Shown: piece after piece, positions 7,668 through 16,676 of the stretch | How the letters are laid out: every line of letters begins with the position of its first letter | How positions within the stretch are numbered: position 1 is the first letter of the stretch | Assembly: GCF_007474545.1 (NCBI RefSeq) | Contig: NZ_VKOG01000009.1 | Coordinates: 1 to 64,000, forward strand | DNA: 64,000 nt | From: Chryseobacterium binzhouense | Lineage (GTDB): Bacteria; Bacteroidota; Bacteroidia; Flavobacteriales; Weeksellaceae | Reading direction: 5' to 3' | Program-made: the position numbers and the translations under genes | Notes under the pieces: generated by a model | Databases searched by the model: none | Seen by the model: the letters and a program-made list of their open reading frames with translations, nothing else | What the model was told of the DNA's origin: nothing

Positions 7668-7690
7668 GTTATGTAATAAAAGTTAATTTA

Positions 7691-10291
7691 TTAGAACTTG
7701 TAGGTAAGATTTGCAGACCATGTTCTTCCGAAACCAAAGTAAACTTGGTTTCTAACATCAATACCTTTATAGTTGGTTGTGTTGGTAGCATTATTATAAA
7801 TACTTGTTCTACCTTCAGATATATATACTGTGTCTAAAACATTGTAGATGTTAGCACCTATAGTTAGTGCATTTCTGTTTTTGAAGCTGAATGTATAGTT
7901 AACACCAGCATCCATAAGGTTGTAATCCGGCAGTCTCAAAGTTCCTTTTTGAGCAGCTTCAGGAAGCTCACCTGTAGTCATGTTTACCATAAAATCATTT
8001 ACGTTGATGTTTGAATACAAGTTGCCTACAAATCTCCAGTTAGCAAAAACTCTTAATCCTTTTACGGGTTTTACCACAGCTCCTAAAGAAGCAGTTAATT
8101 GCGGAGCGTCTCCAACTTTTGCCTTGTCAAGAGCTAAAGTTACAGTATTTGTTCCTCCTTGCACTGCAATTGGCTGGTTGTTATCATCAAAAACTGATCC
8201 TTCAGCATTGCCTTCATATTTATAATCTCCCCATGAGAACATACCTTCAAATTCAACATATTTTCCTAAGTTGTAGAACATTTCTAGTTCTGCACCATAG
8301 TGAACCTGAGTAATTCCTGAAATTTCAGCGTAAGCGTTCGGAATTGATACGTTATTTACATCAGTAACAGTAAGACCTGTTCTTCTTTGAAATCTGTCTG
8401 CCCAAGATGTTCTGAATAAGTTAACATTAGCTCTGAAATCACTAGAACGAAACCCATAACCTAATTCAGCACCAAAAATTTTCTCATTAGTTAAATTTGG
8501 ATTAAGAACCTGTCTGTTGCTAGGGTAAACTCCGCTGAAGAAAGGCTGTCTTGAGTAGTAACCCACATTTCCAAAAACATTATGCTGAGAATTGATGTTG
8601 TAATTGAGTCCTCCTTTAATGTTGTATCCTAAAAGGTCTTTGAATGGAGTTTTTCTGTTTACTATCTGACCTTGTGGAGTGTTTGGCTGTCTTGTGATAC
8701 CATCTACGATCCAGTTATCAATTCTTTGGAATGACTGATTGGAGGCAGCACCTTGTAAAAATACAGACAATTTATCATTTGAATATTCTATCTGACCAAA
8801 GGCACCATAGTATAATACACGACCGTCATAATTTCTGCTCACAATCTGAGTTTTATCTTTTATAGCTTTAGCAAAAGGGTTTGCAGATGGAGATACAGAT
8901 TGCGTAAGATTAGCAATAAAACCAGCCGGTCTGTTTAAATCTTGTCTTTCCTGATAGCCTGTGTTGCCTAGTAAATCTGTAAGTACTCCTGGGTGATAAC
9001 CATAATAGTATCTTGCATCTACACCAACTGAGAAATTAAGGTTTTGATTAATTTTATGGTTGAAGTTTGATAAAATTCCGTACCAGTCGTGAGAGTTAAT
9101 ATGAGCTCTTCTTACAATTCCATTGTTGCTTCTTGCAATTCCAGGACCTGCTGGGAAAGTATTATTGTTTCCAAAATCAGAAACATTGCCACCTTGATTC
9201 CATCTTGTGATATCATCCCATCTGATAAGTCCATCAGCAGTTCTTGGTAAAGAGCCAAAGTTTGTGTTTTTACCGTTAATAGAGCCAAGAATACCAGTTC
9301 CGCCACCTCTACCCCAAGATCCGTAAAGTACTGTGGATAGTTTTGATTTTTCAGACATTTTGTATTCCCAGTTAAAAGAAGCAATTGGTTTTGAGTAGAA
9401 GTTTCTGTTGGTCGAGAACTGACGAGCAGTTCCGTCTTCATCCGTTAAATATCCCCAGTTAGGATTGTATCTTCTATTAGGGTCATCAACACCGTTTCCA
9501 AATTTCAGATATGTTGCAATGGTACTAGAAAAATTTTGATTATGCCATTGAGGTGCTCCTGTAAAAGTGAATTGAAAATCATGTTTTTCATTTGGCTGAA
9601 AACCTAACGCGAAATAGTAGTTGTAAGCTTCAAAATCACTTCCGTCTATATACATTGCTCCAGCTGTTCTACTCATTAAAAATGAACTAGACCAACCTTT
9701 TGCGTTTTTACCTGTGTTGTATGAAAAGGATGTTTTCAGGAACCCGTCATTTGCTAGTCCCAAACTTACCATACCCTGTCTGCGCATATCGGCAGATCTT
9801 GTAAGGATATTAATTGTTCCTCCTACTGAAGGAATTGCTAATTTAGAAGCCCCCAAACCTCTTTGTACCTGCATTGCAGAAGTTACTTCGGAAATACCTG
9901 CCCAGTTGCTCCAATATACCTGCCCGTTTTCCATATCATTTACAGGCATACCGTTTACCATTACTGCGATATTCTCGTTGCCAAATCCTCTGATTCTTAT
10001 TGAAGAATCTCCAAAACCACCTCCGCCTTTTGTAGCATAAACTGATGGAGTCGTGTTTAATATTTCAGGGAATTCCTGATTTCCTAATCTTTCAACAATT
10101 TGTGCTGCTTTAATGGTAGAAACAGCAACCGGGGTTTTTCTGTCTTTTGCAATATCGGCAACACCAGTAAGTACAACTTCTTCAATGTCCTTGGAAGATG
10201 ATGCAGTATCTCTTACTTGTTGTGCATAATAAACGCTCGCTGTGGATAATGTAATTATCGCAGTAAGCATTGATTTGTTGATTAATTTCAT
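7691..10291 (-). CDS. TonB-dependent outer-membrane receptor
   Basis: An 866-residue receptor: signal peptide (about 1-23), a short N-terminal stretch with the TonB-box-like IEEVVLTG near residue 36, a plug domain (about 50-165, with IRIRGFG and VQRGLGASKLA), then a beta-barrel ending in the terminal aromatic motif NLTYKF. There is no N-terminal carboxypeptidase-regulatory-like domain and no SusD partner beside it, so a non-polysaccharide ligand such as a metal chelate or cofactor is possible; the substrate is not predictable. It is monocistronic, with a terminator at 7642-7667. A one-mismatch -7 box (GAATTTTG) lies at 10325-10332. Confidence 0.92.
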   Translation of the reverse strand: MKLINKSMLTAIITLSTASVYYAQQVRDTASSSKDIEEVVLTGVADIAKDRKTPVAVSTIKAAQIVERLGNQEFPEILNTTPSVYATKGGGGFGDSSIRIRGFGNENIAVMVNGMPVNDMENGQVYWSNWAGISEVTSAMQVQRGLGASKLAIPSVGGTINILTRSADMRRQGMVSLGLANDGFLKTSFSYNTGKNAKGWSSSFLMSRTAGAMYIDGSDFEAYNYYFALGFQPNEKHDFQFTFTGAPQWHNQNFSSTIATYLKFGNGVDDPNRRYNPNWGYLTDEDGTARQFSTNRNFYSKPIASFNWEYKMSEKSKLSTVLYGSWGRGGGTGILGSINGKNTNFGSLPRTADGLIRWDDITRWNQGGNVSDFGNNNTFPAGPGIARSNNGIVRRAHINSHDWYGILSNFNHKINQNLNFSVGVDARYYYGYHPGVLTDLLGNTGYQERQDLNRPAGFIANLTQSVSPSANPFAKAIKDKTQIVSRNYDGRVLYYGAFGQIEYSNDKLSVFLQGAASNQSFQRIDNWIVDGITRQPNTPQGQIVNRKTPFKDLLGYNIKGGLNYNINSQHNVFGNVGYYSRQPFFSGVYPSNRQVLNPNLTNEKIFGAELGYGFRSSDFRANVNLFRTSWADRFQRRTGLTVTDVNNVSIPNAYAEISGITQVHYGAELEMFYNLGKYVEFEGMFSWGDYKYEGNAEGSVFDDNNQPIAVQGGTNTVTLALDKAKVGDAPQLTASLGAVVKPVKGLRVFANWRFVGNLYSNINVNDFMVNMTTGELPEAAQKGTLRLPDYNLMDAGVNYTFSFKNRNALTIGANIYNVLDTVYISEGRTSIYNNATNTTNYKGIDVRNQVYFGFGRTWSANLTYKF

Positions 10292-10503
10292 AATCGTAAG
10301 TAATAGTTAGAATTAATTTTTCTGCAAAATTCGGCAAATAAAATTTAACTATTATTAACTATATGTTAATTTTTAATCAGTCTTAATAATGTTTAAATAA
10401 TTGATTTTCAATATTTTATAATTTAATTCAATTTTAGCATGAAAAATATCATATTATTTATAATTTAACAATTAGGGCTTGTTTTTGATAAAAATATAAT
10501 GTT

Positions 10504-11364
10504 TTATTTAATTGCTTTTAAACTTAAATCAATATTTTCTGCTGAGTGTGTGAGTGCGCCAGCAGAGATAAAAGTAACTCCTGTTGCTGCGATATCTTTG
10601 AGCTGATCTCTGGTAATTCCTCCAGAAGCTTCACTTTCACAAGATCCGTTGATGAGTTTTACGGCTTCCGTCATTGTGGTGATATCCATATTATCAAGCA
10701 TGATTCTGTCAACCTTTGCGTTGATCGCTTCCTGAACTTCTGCAATGTTTCTTGTTTCTACCTCAATTTTAAGTTTTTTCTTGTTTTTTTTGATGTAGTC
10801 TTTCGCCATTTTCACAGCATTGGTGATGCTTCCATTATAATCAATATGGTTGTCTTTCAGCATGATCATATCGTACAAGCCGTATCGGTGGTTGGTTCCG
10901 CCTCCTATTGTTACTGCCCATTTTTCACAAACCCTGAAATTAGGTGTAGTTTTTCGGGTGTCTAAAAGTTTGGTTTTAGAGCCGATCAGTCTGGAATCCC
11001 AATCGTGAGTCAAGGTTGCTATTCCGCTCATTCTCTGCATGCAGTTTAAAACCAGTCTTTCTGTGGAAAGAATGGATCTTGCACTTCCGGAAACAATAAA
11101 AGCAACATCTCCAACATTGGCGGTTTCTCCGTCTTTGATGAATGTTTCTACTTTTAAATTTTTGTCAAATGTTTTAAATATAATTTCTGCAAGCTCAACT
11201 CCTGCCAAAATGCAGTTTTGTTTTACCAGAAGTTTTGCACTTTGCTCAAGATCTTTTGGAATAGTAGAAAGAGTGGAGTGATCTCCATCCTGAATATCTT
11301 CTTCCAAAGCCCGTTTGATGAATTGTTTCAGAACTTTATCTGTAGCGTAATTTGGTCTTTTCAT
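10504..11364 (-). CDS. nadC: Nicotinate-nucleotide pyrophosphorylase (carboxylating)
   Basis: A 286-residue quinolinate phosphoribosyltransferase making nicotinate mononucleotide from quinolinate and PRPP in NAD synthesis. Family motifs include EEDIQDGDHST, RMSGIAT, DTRKTTP, GGGTNHRYGLYDMIMLKDNH and EVETRN, the last two lining the active site. Length is normal. It follows nadB by 24 bases in the same direction and is probably in the same operon. Confidence 0.96.
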   Translation of the reverse strand: MKRPNYATDKVLKQFIKRALEEDIQDGDHSTLSTIPKDLEQSAKLLVKQNCILAGVELAEIIFKTFDKNLKVETFIKDGETANVGDVAFIVSGSARSILSTERLVLNCMQRMSGIATLTHDWDSRLIGSKTKLLDTRKTTPNFRVCEKWAVTIGGGTNHRYGLYDMIMLKDNHIDYNGSITNAVKMAKDYIKKNKKKLKIEVETRNIAEVQEAINAKVDRIMLDNMDITTMTEAVKLINGSCESEASGGITRDQLKDIAATGVTFISAGALTHSAENIDLSLKAIK

Positions 11365-11388
11365 TATATTGAATAATAATCAATTATT

Positions 11389-12960
11389 TTAAATTAAATC
11401 CTTATTGTAAAATGCCCCTCTATTTTGAGTCATTTCCATGGATTGGGTAATGATGAGATGAGCAACGGTCGTAAGATTTCTCAATTCTGAAAGTTGTGGT
11501 GAAAGAATAAAGTAGTGGTAGATTTCATCAACGGCAGCTGCAATTTCAGCATGTTTTTGCAATGCCATTTTCAATCTGCTGTTACTGCGTACAATTCCTA
11601 CAAGATCGCTCATCATTTCCTGAAGCTGTTTTCTCAGATAGGAAACAATCACCATCTCATCAATGATTTTCATGCCTTCTTCATTCCATTCCGGAACTGC
11701 TTTTAGATCATCAAAGTTGAAATTATTTTCTTTTAGCAGTTCTACGGTTTTAATGGCTGCGTTATGACCAAAAACCAAACCTTCCAAAAGTGAATTGGAA
11801 GCAAGTCTGTTGGCTCCGTGCAGACCAGAATTAGTACATTCTCCTACAGCGAAAAGGTTTTTTATAGAAGACTGTCCGTCTTTATCAATTTCAATCCCGC
11901 CCATCAGATAGTGACATGCCGGAACTACTGGTATCAGTTGTGTAAAAGGATCTACACCTTCATCTTTACATTTCTTGTAAATATTAGGAAAGTGCTCCAG
12001 GAACTTTTCATGATTCATTTCACGACAGTCCAGACCAACATATTCGTCTCCGGTAATCTTCATTTCGGCATCAATTGCTCTTGCGACAATATCTCTGGAT
12101 GCCAATTCTTCACGCTCATCATATTTGTGCATGAATTTTTCGCCTCTTTTGGTTCGCAATTTGGCTCCGTCACCTCGTACTGCTTCCGATATTAAAAACA
12201 GCATTCCGTCAATTTTACTGTATAAAGCTGTTGGATGAAACTGGTAATACTGCATATTGGTCACTTTTCCTTTGGCGCGTGCAACAAAAGCAATTCCGTC
12301 TCCGGTGGCAATTGTAGGGTTAGTGGTGTTTTTATAAACGTGTCCTGCTCCTCCGGTAGCTACAAGGGTGATTTTGGACGTGATTTTTTTGATGGTTTTA
12401 GAGTTTTCGTCTAAAATATAGGCGCCGTAGCAGTGAATTTCATCCTCATTTAATTCTTTTCCGGGAACATGATGCTGGGTAATAATATCAATCACATAAT
12501 GATGGTCTAAAATTTCAAGATTCGGACTGTTTTTTACGGTCTGAAGCAATGCTCTTTCTATTTCAAATCCTGTGATGTCTTTGTGATGGACAATTCTATT
12601 TTCTGTATGTCCGCCTTCTCTGCCTAAGGTAAATTCACCGTTTTTTTTATCAAAATTGGCTCCCCATTCTACAATTTCTCTGAACCTTGCAGGTGCTTCT
12701 TTTACTACCATTTCAACAACGCTGCGTTGGTTTTCGCCATCTCCGGCACGCATGGTATCGTCAATATGCTTTTCGAAATTATCATTTTTAAAATCGGTAA
12801 CAACTGCAAGACCGCCCTGTGCATATTTTGTATTGCTTTCGTCTTCATCAGATTTTGTTACGATAATGATTTTTGCATCAGGGAGCTGCTCTGATATTTT
12901 AATAGCGTAAGACAAGCCGGAAATTCCGGAGCCAATCACTAATACATCTGCTTTTATCAT
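11389..12960 (-). CDS. nadB: L-aspartate oxidase
   Basis: A 523-residue flavoprotein oxidising aspartate to iminoaspartate, the first step of de novo NAD synthesis. It shows the FAD dinucleotide fold (GSGISGLSYA near residue 10), TKYAQGGLAVV, GREGGHTENRIVHHKD and the succinate-dehydrogenase-like HPTAL active-site region. It lies between nadC and a nitroreductase gene. The partner quinolinate synthase NadA is not encoded in this window. Confidence 0.96.
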   Translation of the reverse strand: MIKADVLVIGSGISGLSYAIKISEQLPDAKIIIVTKSDEDESNTKYAQGGLAVVTDFKNDNFEKHIDDTMRAGDGENQRSVVEMVVKEAPARFREIVEWGANFDKKNGEFTLGREGGHTENRIVHHKDITGFEIERALLQTVKNSPNLEILDHHYVIDIITQHHVPGKELNEDEIHCYGAYILDENSKTIKKITSKITLVATGGAGHVYKNTTNPTIATGDGIAFVARAKGKVTNMQYYQFHPTALYSKIDGMLFLISEAVRGDGAKLRTKRGEKFMHKYDEREELASRDIVARAIDAEMKITGDEYVGLDCREMNHEKFLEHFPNIYKKCKDEGVDPFTQLIPVVPACHYLMGGIEIDKDGQSSIKNLFAVGECTNSGLHGANRLASNSLLEGLVFGHNAAIKTVELLKENNFNFDDLKAVPEWNEEGMKIIDEMVIVSYLRKQLQEMMSDLVGIVRSNSRLKMALQKHAEIAAAVDEIYHYFILSPQLSELRNLTTVAHLIITQSMEMTQNRGAFYNKDLI

Positions 12961-12985
12961 AGGGGAGATTTCAGATATTCTTTTA

Positions 12986-13615
12986 TTAAATAAATTTAAA
13001 CAATTTTTCGTTTGGCTTTCTTACTTTTTTCATGTGCTGAAACTGATCTTCTTCCGAACGGTAACCTAAAGCCAGTGTAACGGTAACTTTTTCTATTTTG
13101 GAATCAATTTCTAATATTTCTTCTAAAACATCCTGTCTGAAGCCTTCCATCGGACAGGTATCTACGTTTTCTAATGCCGCAGCGTACATAAGATTTGCCA
13201 GAACAATGTACGATTGTTTTTCTGCCCAGTTCAGAAGTTCGTTTTCAGTTTGTTGATTAATATGCTGATTGATGTTGTTTTTAAATGATGTAAGCTGTTC
13301 CGGGGCAATATTTCTTACTTCTGAAATATGATTAAAATATCCGTTGATATAATGGTCTTCAATTATTTTCTTTGAAACAATCACAACAAGATGTGAGCAT
13401 GTCGTGATCTGGGAAGGATTATAAAATGCGGGAATAAGCTTCTGCAGCATATCATTGCTCTGTATGACAAAAATTTTGTAAGGCTGTAGTCCCTGTGAGC
13501 TTGCAGAGAGTTTACCCGATTCCAGAATATTTAAAAGTGTACTTTCCGGAACTTTTATATCAGGATTAAATTTTTTTACAGAATATCTTCTGCTGAGGGC
13601 TTCCAAATAATTCAT
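12986..13615 (-). CDS. Nitroreductase family NAD(P)H-dependent oxidoreductase
   Basis: A 209-residue FMN-dependent nitroreductase-fold protein. The N-terminal RRYSVKKFNP and SSQGLQPYKIFVI motifs bind FMN, and CPMEGF and TLALGYR near the C-terminus are typical of the NfsB-like group. Substrates of such enzymes range from nitroaromatics to quinones and dihydropteridine, so the true one is unknown. It is the first gene ahead of nadB-nadC (25-base gap) and may be co-transcribed. A TAAATTTG box lies 4 bases upstream of the ATG, suggesting a leaderless message. Confidence 0.88.
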   Translation of the reverse strand: MNYLEALSRRYSVKKFNPDIKVPESTLLNILESGKLSASSQGLQPYKIFVIQSNDMLQKLIPAFYNPSQITTCSHLVVIVSKKIIEDHYINGYFNHISEVRNIAPEQLTSFKNNINQHINQQTENELLNWAEKQSYIVLANLMYAAALENVDTCPMEGFRQDVLEEILEIDSKIEKVTVTLALGYRSEEDQFQHMKKVRKPNEKLFKFI

Positions 13616-13619
13616 AACA

Positions 13620-13627
13620 CAAATTTA
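13620..13627 (-). promoter_or_regulatory. -7 box TAAATTTG for nitroreductase-nadB-nadC
   Basis: Matches TAnnTTTG on the minus strand and ends 4 bases before the ATG, so transcription would start at or very near the start codon. Confidence 0.55.
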
Positions 13628-13682
13628 GCAATTGAATATGAATAAAATCGTTTTGAAAATTACTATTAGCAAATTTAAATAA

Positions 13683-13708
13683 AAACCACCCTTAATAGAG
13701 AGTGGTTT
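13683..13708 (-). terminator. Intrinsic terminator after the lectin-domain T9SS gene
   Basis: Stem AAACCAC/GTGGTTT extended by three pairs after one mismatch, with a minus-strand T-run, 27 bases past the stop at 13736. Confidence 0.75.
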
Positions 13709-13735
13709 CAATTTTAATATAATGATGAAAAAAAA

Positions 13736-15988
13736 TTATTCTCTGTTTTTCAATAGCACCCATCCATTGTAAGTTGTCGGAGTATTATTTTTGTCATTTT
13801 CTACCCATGTAATGGTGTACCAGTAAGTTCCTGTTGATAGTTTTTTGCCAGCGGAAGTACCGTCCCATTTGTAGTTTCTCAATTTTCCTGCTTCATACTT
13901 CATGTTACCATATCTGTCATACACAGTGAAGGTAAGATTTTTTTTGTAAGCTAATGCAGTGTAATCAATAATATCATTTATATTGTCTCCGTTGGGTGTG
14001 ATGACGTTGACAAGATTCGGAATGGTAATCTGCACTTCAGACGGTGTGCAATTATAGAAATCTTTTACGTAAAACTTGTTTTCGCCTCTAGGAAGATCTG
14101 TGAAGATATTAGAATCCTGCCAATTGAATCCGTTGATGGAAAACTGATAAGGAGCTGTGCCTCCCAAAACATTCACTGTAGCTGTATTGTTTTTGATGTC
14201 AATACTGGAAATGACGGGATTTACGGCAACTTTTACGGCAGCAGTCTGAATAGTATAGCAGTTTCCTGTTTTTAGTCTTACCCAATAAGTTCCTGCGGGA
14301 ACGCCTTGTATTGATTGTGTCGTTGCGCCCGTACTCCAAAGATAATCTGAAAAACCAGGACCGGCATCTAGTGTTGCTCTTTCATTAATGCATATTGTTT
14401 TGTCTTTTAAAACAGTTGATTTTACTGGCGGCGTAACTTTTAATGTAATTTTTTTAATGATAAAACAGTTGCTAATGGCAGTTACTTTTACAAAAACTTC
14501 TGAGTTAGAAGAAATGTATGCGATTGGATTGACGATTTCATTGGTTCCGTTTAAAGCGTTGTCAAAGGAAGTATAAAATTTCTTGGTAACTCCTGTGTCA
14601 CTGGTAACATTTGCTGTTGTGAGATTGAATAATCCGGTTGCAGTATTGGTTTCTATAAAACAAGATTCCAGCGCAGCATCCTGTACAACGGGAAGAGGGA
14701 AAAAGGCTAAAGTAATTTCCGCATTTCCGGTACATCCTTCCGGAGTTGTTACTTTTACATATACTTTACCCGGTGCTGAAACATAAGCTGTAGGATTGGT
14801 TATTTCGTTTATTCCAGCATTGAGATCAGCTAGAGTTTTAAAGTATTTTTTAGTGACTCCGGTTACAGCTGTTACATTGGCAGATGTAAGATTGAAGACC
14901 GCTGTGGTTGCGCCGTTGTTATTACACGCAGAGATAGTTCTGTTGGTTGCGCTGAAGTTCCCTAAAGTAAGCTGAATGTTTCCGTCTGGGTTGTCACAAA
15001 GCAAAGCAGAGTTGTCTTTGATAATTACATTTACCGTTGTATTGGCATTAAACTGATAATTTGCCGGATTTGCAACAGGAGTTCCTCCAACTGAATAAGT
15101 AAAAGTATATCCCGAAGGATTTGCAACAAACTGAGAATTAAGAGAAGTAAGGTTTACAGTTCCCAAACCTGTTGTCGGATTGGGGCAGACCTGCTGTGTA
15201 ATGGTGGATTGTAAGATAGTGACTTTGTCAGTAAAAACTTTCACATTCTTTATTGAATGTCTTGCACTTGCTGCGCCTGTAGAAGCAGAAAATCCAAAAT
15301 ATCCCTGTGTCATTCCAACGGCAGCACCAGAAGGCGCAAAAGATTGATCTACAACCAGATTGTTGTCGATTTTTATTTTTATAATCCAGTTGTTGACATT
15401 AGCGGGGTTAACTTCACTAGTCACCTCAACATGTTTATAAGCTGCCCCTGTAAAAGGTTGTGTAGCAATGAGATCTGCAGTGTGATAAGTACTTCCCGGT
15501 GTATTGTTGAATTCAATATTAGAACCTGCTGTATTATTGGTGCCATACAGTACGTGAACCTTGCTCATCTGAGCTTCGGTAGTATTGTTGAAAATATCAA
15601 AGCCTACCATCAGTCCTGTTGCATTAGCCGGAATTCCCAATCCTCCTCCGGAAGTGTATGATGCAGGTGGATTGGCGAGATACCAAAAAGCCAGACCATC
15701 ACCTTTGCCATAAGCTGGGGTTCCGTTTCCATCGATTCTAAAATCAAATTCTACGCGCCATTTGTCGCAATATTTTAAATTGATTGGAGCATTGAGCTTA
15801 ATACCTCCAACCTGCGAAGTCTGATCTGCTGTGAGCTGAATGAAATCTGTATTCACAGAAGCAGAAGGAACTACGTCCCATCCGGTTGTATTGACCGGGT
15901 TTCCTGTAAGCTGATAAGTTTGTGAGAATAGCTTTCCTAATGTACAAAATATGAAAAAAGGTACATATAAGAATAGATTTTTATTCAT
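13736..15988 (-). CDS. L-type lectin-domain protein with T9SS type B sorting domain
   Basis: A 750-residue secreted protein. Signal peptide about 1-22; an L-type lectin-like domain about 25-255, with GDGLAFWYLANPP and GLMVGFDIFNN typical of legume-lectin-fold proteins; then two or three Ig-like repeats sharing the pattern NLTSANVT..TGVTKKYFKTLADLNAGINEI; and a C-terminal gliding-motility-associated (TIGR04131) domain about 661-750, beginning ITPNGDNINDIIDY. The last domain directs export by the type IX system. Probably a cell-surface adhesin. The C-terminal half closely resembles the genes at 18432 and 20607, while the N-terminal domain differs. Confidence 0.9.
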   Translation of the reverse strand: MNKNLFLYVPFFIFCTLGKLFSQTYQLTGNPVNTTGWDVVPSASVNTDFIQLTADQTSQVGGIKLNAPINLKYCDKWRVEFDFRIDGNGTPAYGKGDGLAFWYLANPPASYTSGGGLGIPANATGLMVGFDIFNNTTEAQMSKVHVLYGTNNTAGSNIEFNNTPGSTYHTADLIATQPFTGAAYKHVEVTSEVNPANVNNWIIKIKIDNNLVVDQSFAPSGAAVGMTQGYFGFSASTGAASARHSIKNVKVFTDKVTILQSTITQQVCPNPTTGLGTVNLTSLNSQFVANPSGYTFTYSVGGTPVANPANYQFNANTTVNVIIKDNSALLCDNPDGNIQLTLGNFSATNRTISACNNNGATTAVFNLTSANVTAVTGVTKKYFKTLADLNAGINEITNPTAYVSAPGKVYVKVTTPEGCTGNAEITLAFFPLPVVQDAALESCFIETNTATGLFNLTTANVTSDTGVTKKFYTSFDNALNGTNEIVNPIAYISSNSEVFVKVTAISNCFIIKKITLKVTPPVKSTVLKDKTICINERATLDAGPGFSDYLWSTGATTQSIQGVPAGTYWVRLKTGNCYTIQTAAVKVAVNPVISSIDIKNNTATVNVLGGTAPYQFSINGFNWQDSNIFTDLPRGENKFYVKDFYNCTPSEVQITIPNLVNVITPNGDNINDIIDYTALAYKKNLTFTVYDRYGNMKYEAGKLRNYKWDGTSAGKKLSTGTYWYTITWVENDKNNTPTTYNGWVLLKNRE

Positions 15989-16146
15989 GTATTAGTTTTT
16001 ACTTAAAATTAGTAGGGTAAAGATATTAATTATCCACTAATAAATGAATGTGTTATGTTAATTTTGTTAAAATTAATAGTTATTCCTCAATGAATTTAGT
16101 GTTAAACAATAAAAAGGTTATTGAATCTGCAATTGCTTTCAGGATC

Positions 16147-16623
16147 TTAAAATAAAAGATTGCTGTCTGGATTTTCAAAATAATGGTCGACCTCTAAACG
16201 GTCTGAAGCAGCGGCTGTGACGGCAAGTTTATCACAAAGTTCATTTTCGAAATGACCTGCATGACCTTTTATCCAGTGTAATGTAGGTTTGTGAAGATTA
16301 AAAAGAGGAATAAACCTTTTCCATAAATCAGGATTTTTTACATTTTTCCAGCCCCTTTTTACCCATCCCGAAATCCAGTTTTGATTGACTGCATCTGAAA
16401 CATATTTGCTGTCTGTAAATATGTGAATATCATTTTCAGTAGATTTCAGTTTTTCCAATGCAGTGATTACGGCTAAAAGCTCCATTCTGTTATTGGTTGT
16501 TTTTCTGAAACCTTTAGAGAATGTTTTTTGGTAATTTTTCTCGGGGACTTTCATCAGGATTCCATATCCTCCTTTTCCGGGGTTTCCGCTGCACGCTCCG
16601 TCAGTGTAAATTTCAATTCTCAT
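16147..16623 (-). CDS. rnhA: Ribonuclease HI
   Basis: A 158-residue RNase H that degrades RNA in RNA-DNA hybrids. Catalytic acidic residues are visible: Asp8 in YTDGACSGNPG, Glu48 in NRMELLA and Asp71 in FTDSKYV, with a final Asp in the HAGHFENELCDKLA region. Length is normal. It lies 53 bases downstream of dnaB in the same direction and is probably co-transcribed with it. Confidence 0.96.
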   Translation of the reverse strand: MRIEIYTDGACSGNPGKGGYGILMKVPEKNYQKTFSKGFRKTTNNRMELLAVITALEKLKSTENDIHIFTDSKYVSDAVNQNWISGWVKRGWKNVKNPDLWKRFIPLFNLHKPTLHWIKGHAGHFENELCDKLAVTAAASDRLEVDHYFENPDSNLLF

Positions 16624-16676
16624 AAAATGATTGAGGATTAGGTCAGGTAAATTGTTAAATCAATTTTACTTTGATC

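Noticed and set aside
9112-9441. 109-codon minus-strand frame inside the TonB receptor
   Set aside because: Shifted frame of the barrel-coding part; no promoter or conserved motif.
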